Assembly: GCF_040869045.1 (NCBI RefSeq)
Contig: NC_090321.1
Location: 90,378,603 to 90,442,602, forward strand
Direction of reading: 5' to 3'
DNA length: 64,000 bases
Source of the DNA: Eurosta solidaginis
Lineage: Eukaryota > Arthropoda > Insecta > Diptera > Tephritidae
Positions 34,003 to 44,623 of the stretch are shown in pieces; the first letter of the stretch is position 1, and every line of letters starts with the position of its first letter. A program made the position numbers and the translations under genes. The notes under the pieces are model-generated. The model was not told the DNA's origin and ran no database searches. It worked only from the letters and a program-made list of their open reading frames with translations.

Positions 34003-34392
34003 CTAAAATTCTGAAGCTGGGTTGGTCTCCGGGTAGTCTGTTCCCTGGCGAGGTTTCCCGGCAATCTCCGCCAGTTGGGAGTTTCCCTTACAGGCTTTGT
34101 AAACACAAAAAGACATATCACCCCCACACGCAAAACATACCATATCATGAAAGGACGATCTACAACGATTATCTCTCTTCAATTCGGACGGATTCTTGAC
34201 AAAAAAATCTACAGGCATTCCACACGAAAAACATAACATGAGGTGAAAGGGGGACGCACAAAACGAATTGGTGGTGGGTTTGGAGTTGCTCAAAGGTTTG
34301 TGTTGGTTCGTAGCTCCCGGCACTGGGCGATATGGTTGTTGGTTTGGCCGGATTCGTGATCGCCTCCACGGGTTGCCTATTGATCCCCTCAT
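34003..34392 (-). pseudogene. gag: Element O Gag C-terminal, Cys-rich part
   Basis: In this frame the text has LCFSCGMPVDFF, then DNRC, then VCFACGGDMSFCVYKACKG. The CxxC pairs suggest a zinc-binding nucleocapsid, but no canonical C-x2-C-x4-H-x4-C knuckle is visible. The frame differs from the main Gag ORF (34169-35350) with which it overlaps, so a frame break lies near 34270-34390. It may alternatively be a genuine divergent finger. Confidence 0.65.
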
Positions 34393-35350
34393 CCCCAGGT
34401 GTCACTTCGGGATATTCTAATTCGTTGACCGGTTTGGGACGGGTTCGGTTCTCCTTTATGAGCCGCTCTGCCCTCCTACACTCAGCCTTCAGCTCCGCCA
34501 ACGAGTCAATCTTTGATGCGAAGGTTAAGTTCGCAAGGTAGGATTTCAGGTCGCCCCTAATGATCCCCACTAGCTCCTTCTCCTGGATCTTTTTCCGCAG
34601 GCGGAATGTCAGGTTATGGACCTCACCGTAGAAGTCGTCGAACCCTTCTTGTGGCTGTTGTTTGCGCTCCATAATTTCTCTTATAATCTCGTAATCGGAC
34701 TCTGCAGTCTTGAAGTGGGCTAGCAGTTCTGCTTTGAGCTCAAAATACCCGAACTCGGGTACGTCGGCGTGATCTTCAAGAACTTGCCAGTACCACTTCA
34801 AGGCAGAGCCCGTTACGAGGCAATGGAAATCGGTGAAGAGCTGAAAGTGGGATATGTTGTGTTGTTGCCTCAACTTTTCAATCCTAAAAATGAAGCTCTC
34901 CGCCGTAATTCCCTTAGTCGTCCCGTCAAACTTCACATGCCACTTATCCAGGTCCAACTTCTTCCATCTTGGTGGGTCCTGGGTGTTCCTATCGCTACCT
35001 GAAACCCCCCCTGCTGCGCCTGGACTGACACGCTGGTTGGCTGTGTCATTTCTCGCATCCCTAGGCTCGGGTGTAGACGCGCGCTCAGTCCGGTGCCCTA
35101 ACGGTTGTGCCGAGTTCTCCATATCAGCGACGCGGTTGCTGAGGTTCGACACGTTATCCCGGATATGACGGACCTCGTTCATGTATTGTGCCATCACCTG
35201 GTTTTGCTGTGCCATCATCGCCATCATCTGGCTTAACTGTTCGATGCTGGCGGCTGTGGAACTAGGTCCGCTTCTCCGGGGTTCCGCTGCCCCAGCACCC
35301 GCGTTTGCTGGTGGCTCAATTCTCCTAGGGACTGCCCCCTCCAACAGCAC
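34169..35350 (-). pseudogene. gag: Element O Gag, main part
   Basis: This 393-codon ORF holds a Pro/Ala-rich start, a predicted coiled segment (QMMAMMAQQNQVMAQYMNEV and NLSNRVADMEN), and the capsid domain with WHVKFDGTTKGITAESFIFR, CLVTGSALKWYWQV and AHFKTAESDYEIIREIMERKQ, followed by EGFDDFYGEVHNLTFRL. This is the retrotransposon Gag fold order. Its N-terminus joins the 35325-35753 ORF through a one-base frame break near 35335 (GGGSP versus PRRIEPP). Confidence 0.85.
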
Positions 35351-35753
35351 CTGGCTCCTCCGTATCCGTCATCTCAACTAGTTGGTCTATTTTCCTGGAA
35401 AAGCTCGAACTCTTTTCCTCCTCGCTGAAATAGAAACTGTCTGATCTCCTAATCGCAACCGGACGTATCACCTCCTCCCGACTAGTCGACCTAAAAACCC
35501 GCGAAGTGCACCTGTTAAAAAAGTCTGTTGGCAAAAAATCTACGGGATGGGGTACGCCCGTGTCGATCTGCGTAAAGATTGATCCGACCACCTGGTTCTG
35601 CAGCGCTCTGCTCACACTCCTTGTGACCCTCTGGTTCTTGTTGAACAACCCCAATCCACCAGCAACTCGTTCCGGTGCGTCTTCCCCCTCCATACACGAC
35701 AACAATCGCTCAGGAAAGGAAAACTTTCTTGACCTACAGGGATGTGGTACCAA
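35325..35753 (-). pseudogene. gag: Element O Gag N-terminal part
   Basis: 142 codons including SVSRALQNQVVGSIFTQIDTG, SREEVIRPVAIRRSDSFYF and a Ser/Glu-rich segment. I recognise no domain. It is placed as the Gag start because it runs into the main Gag frame and is preceded by a long leader. The ATG at 35753 is the first in frame after stops. The true start could be MEGEDAPERV, 20 codons later. Confidence 0.6.
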
Positions 35754-35763
35754 ACAGAACTAA

Positions 35764-37432
35764 ATCCCAAATACAGAGTTGGTAGAGCCTAACTATAAAA
35801 AGACTCCAACAGTCACCACTAGTGTGCGAGTTAAGGTTGGGGAAATAAGGGTGGTTAGCACAAAAAAAAAAAAAATAATGTTCTTCCTTGAGAAAAGAAA
35901 AATCGAAGGAATTAAACAAAGAAATCCAAAAAGAAAACGGTTTATAAACTAAAACTTTACACCAGCCCACGGGGGGTTAAAACCGAAGAAAGGACCCTAG
36001 ATTTAAAATTCAAACAAAACTCAAAAAAGGAAATTTCAAAAAAATTTGTTGCTACGCAGTTAAGGGTTGATAAACTCAAGAGTAAAAAAATGTATCCAAA
36101 AAAGAAAGAAAGGGAATAAAGTAAAAAAACCCAAAAAAATAAAAATAAAAGTTTCTTAATATAAAACAGAAATATTTAGCAAAAAAAATAAGCTCAGTGG
36201 GTTAACCTAAAAATTCAACACACAAGATATTCCCAATCTATGGTAATATAAAAAAAATACAACGGAATATGTAGAGATCGAACTCCGTATTTAGGTACGA
36301 AAATTCCAAAAACTCAAAAAGGTATAGAACTCAAAAATACAATAAAATAAAATAATAAAAATTCAATTCCGACTTCAAAACTTCAAAAATAATTCGGAAT
36401 AAAAAAAAAAATATAGAAATTCACTAATAAAGTTGTTTAGTAGATAACACCAAAGAACAATTAATGATTAAAACCTTTTTAGAATCCTATTTCGAAGTAA
36501 GCCAAAAGTGATTTTCTCAATAAGGTAACTTAAGAACTAAGTAGAAAGATCCAAAAAGAATACAATTCAGAATTTCAAAGTTTGATATTACCGAAATACA
36601 AACATATGAATCTTGAAAGTAATCCGAATTCAGCAAACTTTGTTAAACAACAAAAATAATAACAAAATGAAATTGCAAAAAAAAGTTATATACGTATATA
36701 TATGTATGTGTATAGTAGCAATGTGTTGATATTTTGTGCTTATGTGTAATTCTCCCTTTTTTTTTTTTTTTTTTTGATGTTGCTATATATATTTTTTTCT
36801 TTTATGTATCAATACGCTTGGTGTGTGTTGGTGTTGCACCTCGGCAAGGTCGTAATGAATGTGAGCTGTCCGTCCATACTTTGTCCAAGTCCAATTCAAC
36901 TACGTCTCTCCTACAATTCAAGTCAGTCGAGTATGGCACATCAAGTTGACAGGCCTTGGCCCTAAACTTGGCTGCCATAATCTCTTGAAATGTCCGTGGC
37001 GCAGGCGCACTGTAAACCTCACGTGCAAACCGTGCTGGACTATTTGCACGGTAGCTTGAACAGTGGCCTGCAACCGAAAACGTCTACCTCCTATCATACT
37101 AGCTTTACCGTAGGATCCCACTTACACAAGCGTTGCAGCTCCTATAAGAAACTCCCACGGTAAGCTGAGTATCCCCCCTCGTATTGGTTGTAGTGACACA
37201 AATTGCATCGGACTTGTCCAAGCGATGCTGCTGCTACAACGGTCGCCTGTCCTGTCATAATAAAGAAGGGTGTGAAAGAAATGATATAAGGAAGAATTAC
37301 CAAAACGCTAAATGGAATAGAGAATTAAAGCATATGAAAGACGTAAAGAAACGGGAATTGCAAAAGCGTTAAAAACTGAAACTAAGATTAAAAATGGGAG
37401 AAATGAAACAAAAAAAACGAACTGGGCTATTT
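35764..37432. other. Element O 5' leader
   Basis: About 1.67 kb between primer site and Gag. It is AT-rich with A-runs, an ATATACGTATATATATGTAT tract near 36690 and an 18-T run near 36758. 36850-37260 is more GC-rich, including the repeated ACCGTGCTGG/TTTGCACGG text. No ORF is supportable. Long leaders are usual in long-LTR elements. Confidence 0.6.
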
Positions 37433-37444
37433 CGTTGGGCGCCA
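37433..37444 (-). promoter_or_regulatory. Primer binding site of element O, tRNA-Lys type
   Basis: Read on the minus strand, TGGCGCCCAACG follows the 5' LTR after one base and is complementary to the 3' end of tRNA-Lys. Confidence 0.88.
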
Positions 37445-37445
37445 T

Positions 37446-40400
37446 TGTTGCATGACTGACTGTTGGGGTAAGGCGGAGGTGGCATTTGGCATGCTGGCAA
37501 GCCCCTGCTAGCTCGTCGGGCGGGGTGAGTTTTTGCTCACTCGCCTTACCTACAGTTATACAAACAAGAGAGAGGTTCATGCCTGAAATCTATGAAAAGG
37601 AAAGCTGGAAGAAAAAGTCTGTCCGTGTCAGGTGGAGTCATCCCTCCCACTCTGCGTAAAACCTAGACGCAGCCTTGGACGTCGCTGTGACTCCTAAATT
37701 TAGCAACGTCCCCTTAGCCTGACATTGGTCTGTTGTCCGTTATCGTCCCATGTTCCTATCCAGTTCTGTCTGTCCTAGTCGCCCCACATTCACCCCCCCC
37801 CCCCCCCCCCCCCCCCCCTCTAATGTACCAGTGCAACACCCACACCAATCTGTTGCTTAACTAGCCGGACATGGCTTTAATCTCTCACCCCATAAAAAAA
37901 CCAAAAAAATAAGTAAACAAAGTGAGGAGGGTTTCGTTATAAAACTTCTCAAGCTTAATTTATTTTAGACAATAATATATACAAAAATGAAAAAGAAAAA
38001 AACGTGATGAAGGGGGAATAAAAAAAATCAAGGTCTAATCTAACTTAAACACCTAAACTTAAATATACGAATTCAAAAAGGTAATCTACCTTCAGGTAGG
38101 TATAACTTCAACAAATCTTACCGCTCTAAAGTTTGATAAAATCTCTTAAATAACTAAACTAATAGGAACCCAAATAAAGCAATGATATCAAAAATTCAAC
38201 AAAAGGAATTCAATGAAATCAAAAAATAATTAAAGTGGACTACGAAATTTTGATGCAAAATAAAAATAAAAAAACAATGGGGAATAAATGAAGGAAAGAA
38301 AACTAGAACGACAAATAAAAAAAATGTGCAAAGATGAAAAAAGGACTAAAGCGCAATGCAATATAAAATCAATTTATAAACTAAAATGCAAAAGTAAAAT
38401 TTACTCGATTAAAAATAATAAAAAAAGCAAAAAAATTTATGACAAGTGATAAAACCGTGGCATATCGGACGACCCTCGTGCGCCGATAGCTTCTCTACCG
38501 CACTCAGCTTCCAATACTTTCAATGTTATATACGTAGGCAAGCAATTTTTGTTTTGGTAAATATACCTTATCATCTAGTACTCACCGATCTTTCCTGTGA
38601 CAGAGGCGCCTGCGTCGCGGAGAGAGGGTTGCTGAAAACAAAAAAAAAAACAACGCGCATACATATGCACATCTAAATGCTGGAAGTTGTTCCAGTGCCC
38701 ACTAGAAGGTGGGAGAGCTAACCAAAACTAGGAAGTTATTCGGATACGCGGGTGCCGTCCGAATCAAAGGAAAATAATGTACCCTAAATTATAAGAAAAA
38801 ATGACTGTCTTGCGGCAACAAAAAAATAAAGAAAGCAATGGGGCCAATAAAGTGAAGACTAATAATTTAAGTTCACCAAAAAGAAATGGAAATAAAAACA
38901 AGAAAAACGCGAAATAAGAAGATGAAGCTAAAAGTGTTTAACCTTTTGCTGGTGAAGAAAACGAAGCGTGATGCAACGGAAAGGGGGGAGGTGATCAAGG
39001 GAACAGATGAAATGTAAAGGGAGGTGGAAAGGGGAATACAAAAGGCTAGACAGGAATACGGCTAAAATAAAATTTAATATTTAAAACGAAACAAACCGAA
39101 TTTAGGAAACAAAAAAAATTTCTATTAAGTAAAAAGAAAGGGAATCGGGTGCGAAATAAAGAGACAAAAAAAAAACTTACTTTGAGGTAAGATAACAAGA
39201 AGTGTTTACAAAAAAAATTGTCTTTCCCAATTTTCGTAAAAACAAATCTATTGAATAAAAAAAATTTAGTTAAATGAAACTGAAGAAAACACAAAAATAA
39301 CTATGGTGAAAAAATCCGAACAAAAAGGAAAAGCACGAAAATCGAGTTTGGGAAGATTATAGAAAGAAAAAGGAGCTAAGCACAAAAAAGCAAAAAAAAA
39401 TAATAATAATAATTGGAAAAATATGAGGGATTGAAAATAACTAAGGAAAAGGAGAAACTAAGTTAATGAAAAGGGCGATGACTTAGTCTAAAATTAATGT
39501 TAGGGCAGATCGAAATTTAAAACGAGTAAGAAAATAACTAACTTATGAACTAAGAAAATTAAAGAGTACTACGAAGAAACAAAAAAACTCGGATTATTGA
39601 GATGCAAACAAAAAAGGGCAAAGAAAATTTAACTATCGAAGCAAGGAAAAACAAATGGCTAAAATTATTTAATTCAAATGAAAGGTAAAGATCGTAAGTA
39701 GCAGCGATGACTCCTTTCTTCTATATCTTCTCGTTCTTCTGGGCTAGTTCTGGTGACTATTTCGGTATGATGATATGTGATGGTTGCTGTGGCAGGAGCG
39801 TTCAGAGGCACTCTGGCTGACTTTGTACGTGGAGCCTAGCACCGAAGATTATGCTCCCCCTTTACTCCTCTTTGGTTTGCTACCCCAAAATATTTGAGTA
39901 TATGCAGTGTGCAAATTTATGTAGTGGCGTTTTTGAGGCCTTTGCGGTATGTCTGGCGGTTTCCTAGAAAGCTGCAGTTCTGTGTACTGTACTCTGGTTC
40001 CTTCGGCGACCGGTATTCCTTACGGACCGTTTCTTTTCAACGCTTTCTACATAAACGGGTAAAGGTGTCCGCACACCTTTGCTCAACTTTTGATTTTGTG
40101 TATTTAGGACTGTATTGGTGCCTGGTATGGCAAGGTCCTTTAATTTTAATACTACCCCGCCTTGTTTTAGCGTTTGTGGCTCGTGATGGTGGCAACTTCA
40201 AATTTTTACGCAGCAATCTGGGGCTGTTGTCAAGCAGGGTATGGGATCCCGGTTCTTCCTTGGGATTCCGCTAAATTACCCGTTAGCACGGTTTTATGAA
40301 GAAAAATTTCGAACCTTTTTTTTTCGCAAAAAAAATATATATAATTAAAACTTGCTTCCGCACTCACTTAAGTCAACTTTTCTTTTTTTGAGACATTCTC

Positions 40401-40689
40401 TGCAATCGTTTGGCGGTCGTACCCCATAAATCGAAAGCCTTTCTTTCTCACCACTTTCACTCAAGAACGAAAGACACCAATACATATAATCCTATTTTGG
40501 CGGGACATAAACTTTCACGAACTAACTTTACGCATATTAACAGAAACATGTTCGAACATCTATCCAAGTGTTTGCTTTCTACCAGTTACTAACACATGTA
40601 AACGTAGCTATGCTGGTATACGCACACAGATACATACGTAAATGTTTGAACATCCTTACCATCGCATTAACCCACAGGCTGCCGCTACA
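37446..40689 (-). repeat. 5' LTR of element O (3.2 kb)
   Basis: In plus orientation it begins TGTTGCATGACTGACTG and ends CTGCCGCTACA. It is collinear with 26932-30151 over its whole length and includes a poly-C run at about 37794-37818. A 126-codon antisense ORF (39894-40274) is also present in the other LTR. Confidence 0.93.
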
Positions 40690-41256
40690 GGATGTAATGC
40701 AGTTGTCCGTGTTTTTCGAATGTCCAATGATTTACACATTTTCTGGAACACAGCTGATTCGAAATTCCTGCCTTGGTCAGAATGTAACTCCATTGGTACG
40801 CCATACCTTGCAACCCAATTGTTTATAAACACTTCTGCTACTGTTTCTGCTTCTTGGTTTGGGATTGGGTATACCTCTGGCCATTTACTGAAATAATCCA
40901 TAACCACCAGTACGTATTTGTTTCCGTGGTTGCTAGTAGGAAATGGACCTGCGACATCCATGGCGATCCTTTCAAATGGTGCACCTGAAATCTACTGCTT
41001 CATTTGGCCATGACTTCGTGTTTTGGGCCCTTTCGCAGTTGGCAATCCACTCGGTGACCGACTGACGGCAACCAACCAAATAGAATCTCTGCTTAATTTT
41101 CTCGAGCGTCTCCGTGATTCCAAGATGACCTCCACTTGGACCATTATGCAGCTCGTTGAGCACGTCAGGAATCCTCTTTCTGGGAACAACTATCAGTTTC
41201 TTCTTGCATTTACCATCCTCACTTTCCCATACTCGATGAAGGCAACCGGATATCAA
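40690..41256 (-). pseudogene. pol: A2 integrase, 5' portion
   Basis: The finger reads GGHLGITETLEKIKQRFYLVG. The core has MDVAGPFPTSNHGNKYV (first catalytic Asp), the MDYFSKWPEVYPIPNQ block and LHSDQGRNF (second Asp). The coding text stops at TALHP where element O inserted and resumes at 26931. The CxxC half of the finger is damaged (ANCERAQNTK), showing a small deletion and frame change near 41035. Confidence 0.87.
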
Positions 41257-42021
41257 TTCTAAACTGTTCCAATGTGCCCAATATGACTACGCAATAAGAC
41301 TCTCTGCTGAGATCTCTTCTCTGTTTGGTCTTTCGTTTCGTTCGAGCCCTTGCATAACACGTGACAGATCTGTATCTTCTAGCTGACACTTTCGTAGCTG
41401 TTCCTTGTCCCATTCACCTGTACCTGTTATAGTCATTAGCCGAACATCTATAATGTCTTCTTTAGCCTCAGCCTTTGAACAGTGCTTGCATTCCAAACTA
41501 CATGGTCTTCGTGACATTGCATCAGCATTTCCATGGGTACTACCTTTTCGATGCTCAATGGAAAAGTCATAGCTTTGTAGTCGCTCGATCCACCGTGCCA
41601 ATTGTCCTTCCGGATTACGGAACTGCAGAAGCCATTTCAACGCTGCGTGATCTGTCCTGACGCGGAATCGCTGGCCGTAGAGGTATTTGTGGAAATGTTT
41701 AATGCACTCTATCAATGCCAACAGCTCTCTCCGTGTAACGCAATAGTTCTTCTCTGGTTTTCCAATTGAACGGCTGTAATATGCAACTACCTTCTCCTGT
41801 CCATCGACCAGTTGTGATAAAACGCCTCCTATAGCATATCCGCTCGCATCTGTATCTAGAATAAACGTGGTTCCTGGAATCGGATATGCCAACATTGGGG
41901 CAGTGCACAAACGCTCCTGCAATGTTTGGAAAGCCACTTCTTGCTCCTTCTTCCATTCAAAAGCTTTATTTTTTCTTGTAAGCTCATGGCGGCTATGGGC
42001 TATGCTGCAAAAGTTTGGCAC
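41257..42021 (-). pseudogene. pol: A2 RT end and RNase H
   Basis: The text includes FEWKKEQEVAFQTLQERLC, FILDTDASGYAIGGVLSQ, EKNYCVTRRELLALIECI and VRTDHAALKWLLQF, so RNase H is well preserved. The long linker towards integrase (SLECKHCSKAEAKEDIIDV and onward) matches A1. A stop lies between this and the integrase part near 41287. At its upstream end it meets the damaged RT region. Confidence 0.88.
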
Positions 42022-42169
42022 AAATCGGCGGTAATATGTGCACAGCCAAGGAAACTTCTCAATTCATGCAGATTCTGTGGTCTTGGCCAATCCTTTACTG
42101 CCTCTATATTTTCATTCGCAGTACAGATGCCTTCTGTCGTTACCTTGTGACCCAAACAGCGCCAGCTAT

Positions 42170-42782
42170 TCTCTGGAAAACTTCCTCTAAGTTTTTAAGA
42201 TGTTCATCAAAGTTCTTGCCCAATAAGATGATGTCGTCCAGGTACACCAAGCATGTTTTCCAATGTAGTCCTTTCAATACCTGCTGATGGTTCGATGACG
42301 CCGCTGTCGCTCATTTCTTGTACGATTTGACTCACATCTTCCCGCTTCGCCAGTGGAACACTACGGGGAGCTTGACGGATCGGCCTCGCATCTCCAGTGT
42401 CAATTTGATGTTTCACAACGTTGGTGCGGCCTGGTTTGGAACCATCTTGCTCAAATATGTTTGCGTATTTTAGAAGCAATTGTTTTGCTTTCCTTTGATA
42501 GTCTTCCTCTAGTCCCTCCGTCCATGCCGTGATGTCAGTTGAAACATTAATCTTGCTAGTTGAAACGTTTTCCTGGAGCTAGTCACAGTTAGTAACTACT
42601 TCAGCCTCTTGGCATCTTCTCAATATAGCTCCTTTCGTCAGCTTGAGTGGTGACTTGGACTGGTTGGGTACCCTTACTGGAATACGACTATCTTGTTTTG
42701 TCATAGCCAGGGTTTTTCCGACAAGTACGTTCGGTGTTGATCTGTTTGCTGCTTCGTCAACCCACAATTTGTTTGTCCACAA
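42170..42782 (-). pseudogene. pol: A2 pre-RT linker and deleted RT
   Basis: The linker (KLWVDEAANRSTPNVLVGKT) and IDTGDARPIRQAPRSVPLAK match A1. After GVIEPSA the sequence joins AGGTATTGAAAGGACT, so everything from the PWSS block through the MPFGLCNAPATF block is gone (about 270 bp relative to A1, which itself lacks some). YLDD-coding DNA follows but is out of frame (VPGRHHLIG in the ORF). RT cannot be functional. Confidence 0.87.
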
Positions 42783-42829
42783 TCTCCATCAACCTTCGCC
42801 CAGACGGCTGCTTCTGATTTTGGTGGTAT

Positions 42830-43201
42830 TTACTGACTCTCTCCCATCAGCACTCGTTTACAGCTGTAGCCTCTCTCGTAGCCGAAATTAAGTGGTACAT
42901 TCATGTTTTTATATCGCATCGTCTTGCTTTGCATGTCGATCTTAATGCCCTGGTCGATTAAGAAGTCCACTCCAATTATGATTTCATCAACAATCTCTGC
43001 CACTATAAAATTGTGTACTACCGTGACGTTCCCAATTGCGACTTCACATGATACTTCTCCTAGAACCGTGCTGTCTTCTCCAGTGGCTGTACGCAACCTT
43101 TCTCCATGCAATGGTATTATCTTCTTGTTGACTAAATCCGCTCGAATAATGGAATGGGATGCACCCGTTTCTACAGTCAGTAAACGTTCCTTTCCATCCA
43201 C
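42830..43201 (-). pseudogene. pol: A2 protease region with altered active site
   Basis: The text RLLTVETGASHSIIRADLV occupies the position of the retropepsin active site, normally D-T/S-G. Here a GAA (Glu) codon stands where Asp is expected. The flap region and EIIIGVDFLIDQGI block are normal. Downstream it reaches the GYSCKRVLMGESQ text that also starts the A1 fragment at the window edge. Upstream, IECPIISISQIGRRSSNLTVG is in the same frame, different from gag, so pol is expressed from a shifted frame. Confidence 0.82.
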
Positions 43202-43308
43202 ATGTCCTCCGACAGTAAGATTGCTTGACCTTCTTCCAATTTGTGAGATAGAGATTATGGGGCATTCAATTGAGGGAGCCAGCTGTCGCCCCTTGCGGCT
43301 GACTCGCT

Positions 43309-43891
43309 TTAGTTTAACGATTGAGTGGACTTGGAGATTTGCTCATCTCCTTCAGCTCTGCGTTTACGGCCACCCACATTGTTGGAGCTATTGGGACCGG
43401 TGCTGCAATGTCGTGCAATATGCCCTGGGTTGCCGCACTTGAAACATTTAATAACTCCGGTATTCTTCTGTTGTGATCCCTTCAGTGCTTCCAAACTTGT
43501 GTCTACCCAATCTGGTCTTTCCACTTCCACACGATGAGCTTTGTATGCTGGTTTACTCAATAGTGAGGCAGTTTCATTAGCTTTTTGGTAGCGGTTTTGC
43601 AACTCCATTTGGTGTATCTGCTTCCTGTGTTCGCCTCCGTATCGCCTCTCTAGCGCTCATCAATGTTTCGTAGTTGTTCCGCTCTCCCTCGGGAATAGTC
43701 TGTAGGATTTCAGCAGCAGATCCTTTCAATGCCACAAATAGTGCAGCAACTTTATCTTCAGCACTCAAGTTGTTCACTGCTGCGGTCTTCTCAAACTGAA
43801 TCTTAAACACCTGGAAAGGAACAGAAGCGTCAAAGGATGGTGTTTTTACCTTTGGATTACTCGCTGAAACAGCTGGGCGATTCATTTGCAA
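43309..43891 (-). pseudogene. gag: A2 Gag, capsid and zinc knuckle
   Basis: The first part (PSFDASVPFQVFKIQFEKTA, DKVAALFVALKGSAAEILQT, YETLMSAREAIRRRTQ) is a Gag capsid segment. A frame break near 43615 separates it from LQNRYQKANETASLLSKPAY and the knuckle CFKCGNPGHIARHC, which fits C-x2-C-x4-H-x4-C. It ends at a stop (STQSLN) overlapping no pol frame. A premature TAG at 43895-43897 precedes this part. Confidence 0.85.
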
Positions 43892-43894
43892 CTC

Positions 43895-44578
43895 CTATAT
43901 ACGACCTCTCAAAGCTTCTATCTCGGCATCAATTTTGTCCTCGAGCTGCACAATTTTTGTATCCTGTGCTTCCAGCTTTGATGTTACCCTTATCTCCTGT
44001 GCCTCCAGCTGCGAGGATATGCGGGCCTCCTGTGCTTGCAGCTGCTCAGCCAACTGAGATGTCATATATGTCTTTTGCTCTTCCAGTTGAGTTTCCATCT
44101 TGGATGTAATCTGTGTCGACATTTCTGACATACGCGTTTCTTGTGCTTCAATCTTAGATGTAATCTGTGTCGACATTTCCGACATACGCGTTTCTTATGC
44201 TTCAATCTTCGATGTTATACGTGTCTCTTGGGATTCCAGTTGGGATGCCATATTTGTGCATATTTGTGATGACATTTCTGTTATGCGTGTTTTCTGGGTT
44301 TCCATTTTTGCCGATATCTGTGATAACAAAGCCAATATCGCATTATTCTCGCTGCTTGCGACTGGACTCGCATTTCCGTTATTCTCTTCAATTTTTGTTG
44401 TTGTCTCGTCCCCATCAGGATAAAAGACATACTCGTCCACATCAATTCCTTGCGACTCCATTACCTCTCGTAGCCGTGCTTGAAGTTCAATCTTATTGCC
44501 GGTTGTATTCAATCCACGGCTCTCCAACTCCTTCTTCAGTTGCTGGATCCTCAACTCACTCAATTTTGCCATTTTCAA
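43895..44578 (-). pseudogene. gag: A2 Gag N-terminus: SAP-like domain and coiled-coil repeats
   Basis: Residues 4-36 (LSELRIQQLKKELESRGL then NKIELQARLREVMES) match the SAP motif, a helix-turn-helix DNA-binding module. After an acidic linker, repeated units of the type 'ETRMSEMSTQITSKME' and 'LEAQEIRVTSKLEAQ' form a long predicted coiled coil. The whole is one frame with capsid, cut by a TAA at about 44192 (the neighbouring repeats have CAA there) and by the TAG at 43895. ATG 44578 lies about 27 bp after the primer site. SAP at the start of Gag is unusual for Ty3/gypsy and suggests chromatin or nucleic-acid binding. Confidence 0.8.
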
Positions 44579-44604
44579 GTTTTCCTCCGGAATTTATTCA
44601 ACAA

Positions 44605-44622
44605 TTCCTCTTCTGACACCAA
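44605..44622 (-). promoter_or_regulatory. Primer binding site of A2, tRNA-Leu-like
   Basis: On the minus strand the bases after the LTR read TTGGTGTCAGAAGAGGAA. TGGTGTCAGAAG is the start expected for a tRNA-Leu primer site. The tRNA assignment is from memory and moderate. Confidence 0.6.
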
Positions 44623-44623
44623 T

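Larger units (their letters stand above)
26932..40689 (-). mobile_element. Osvaldo/Ulysses-like LTR retrotransposon (element O) with about 3.2-kb LTRs
   Basis: Length is 13,758 bp. The LTRs at 26932-30151 and 37446-40689 are very long for a Ty3/gypsy element. Coding runs on the minus strand in the order gag, protease, RT/RNase H, integrase. The target duplication GGAT is at 26928-26931 and 40690-40693. Ulysses and Osvaldo of Drosophila share long LTRs and a tRNA-Lys primer, and the RT text (FEELDRMLGLGVIEES, SAIDLKDAFWQIPL) fits them. It sits inside the A2 integrase gene, so it is younger than A2. Confidence 0.92.

Noticed and set aside
33972..35763. Plus-strand ORFs across the element O gag region
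   Set aside because: They are shadows of the minus-strand Gag frames and lack recognisable text.
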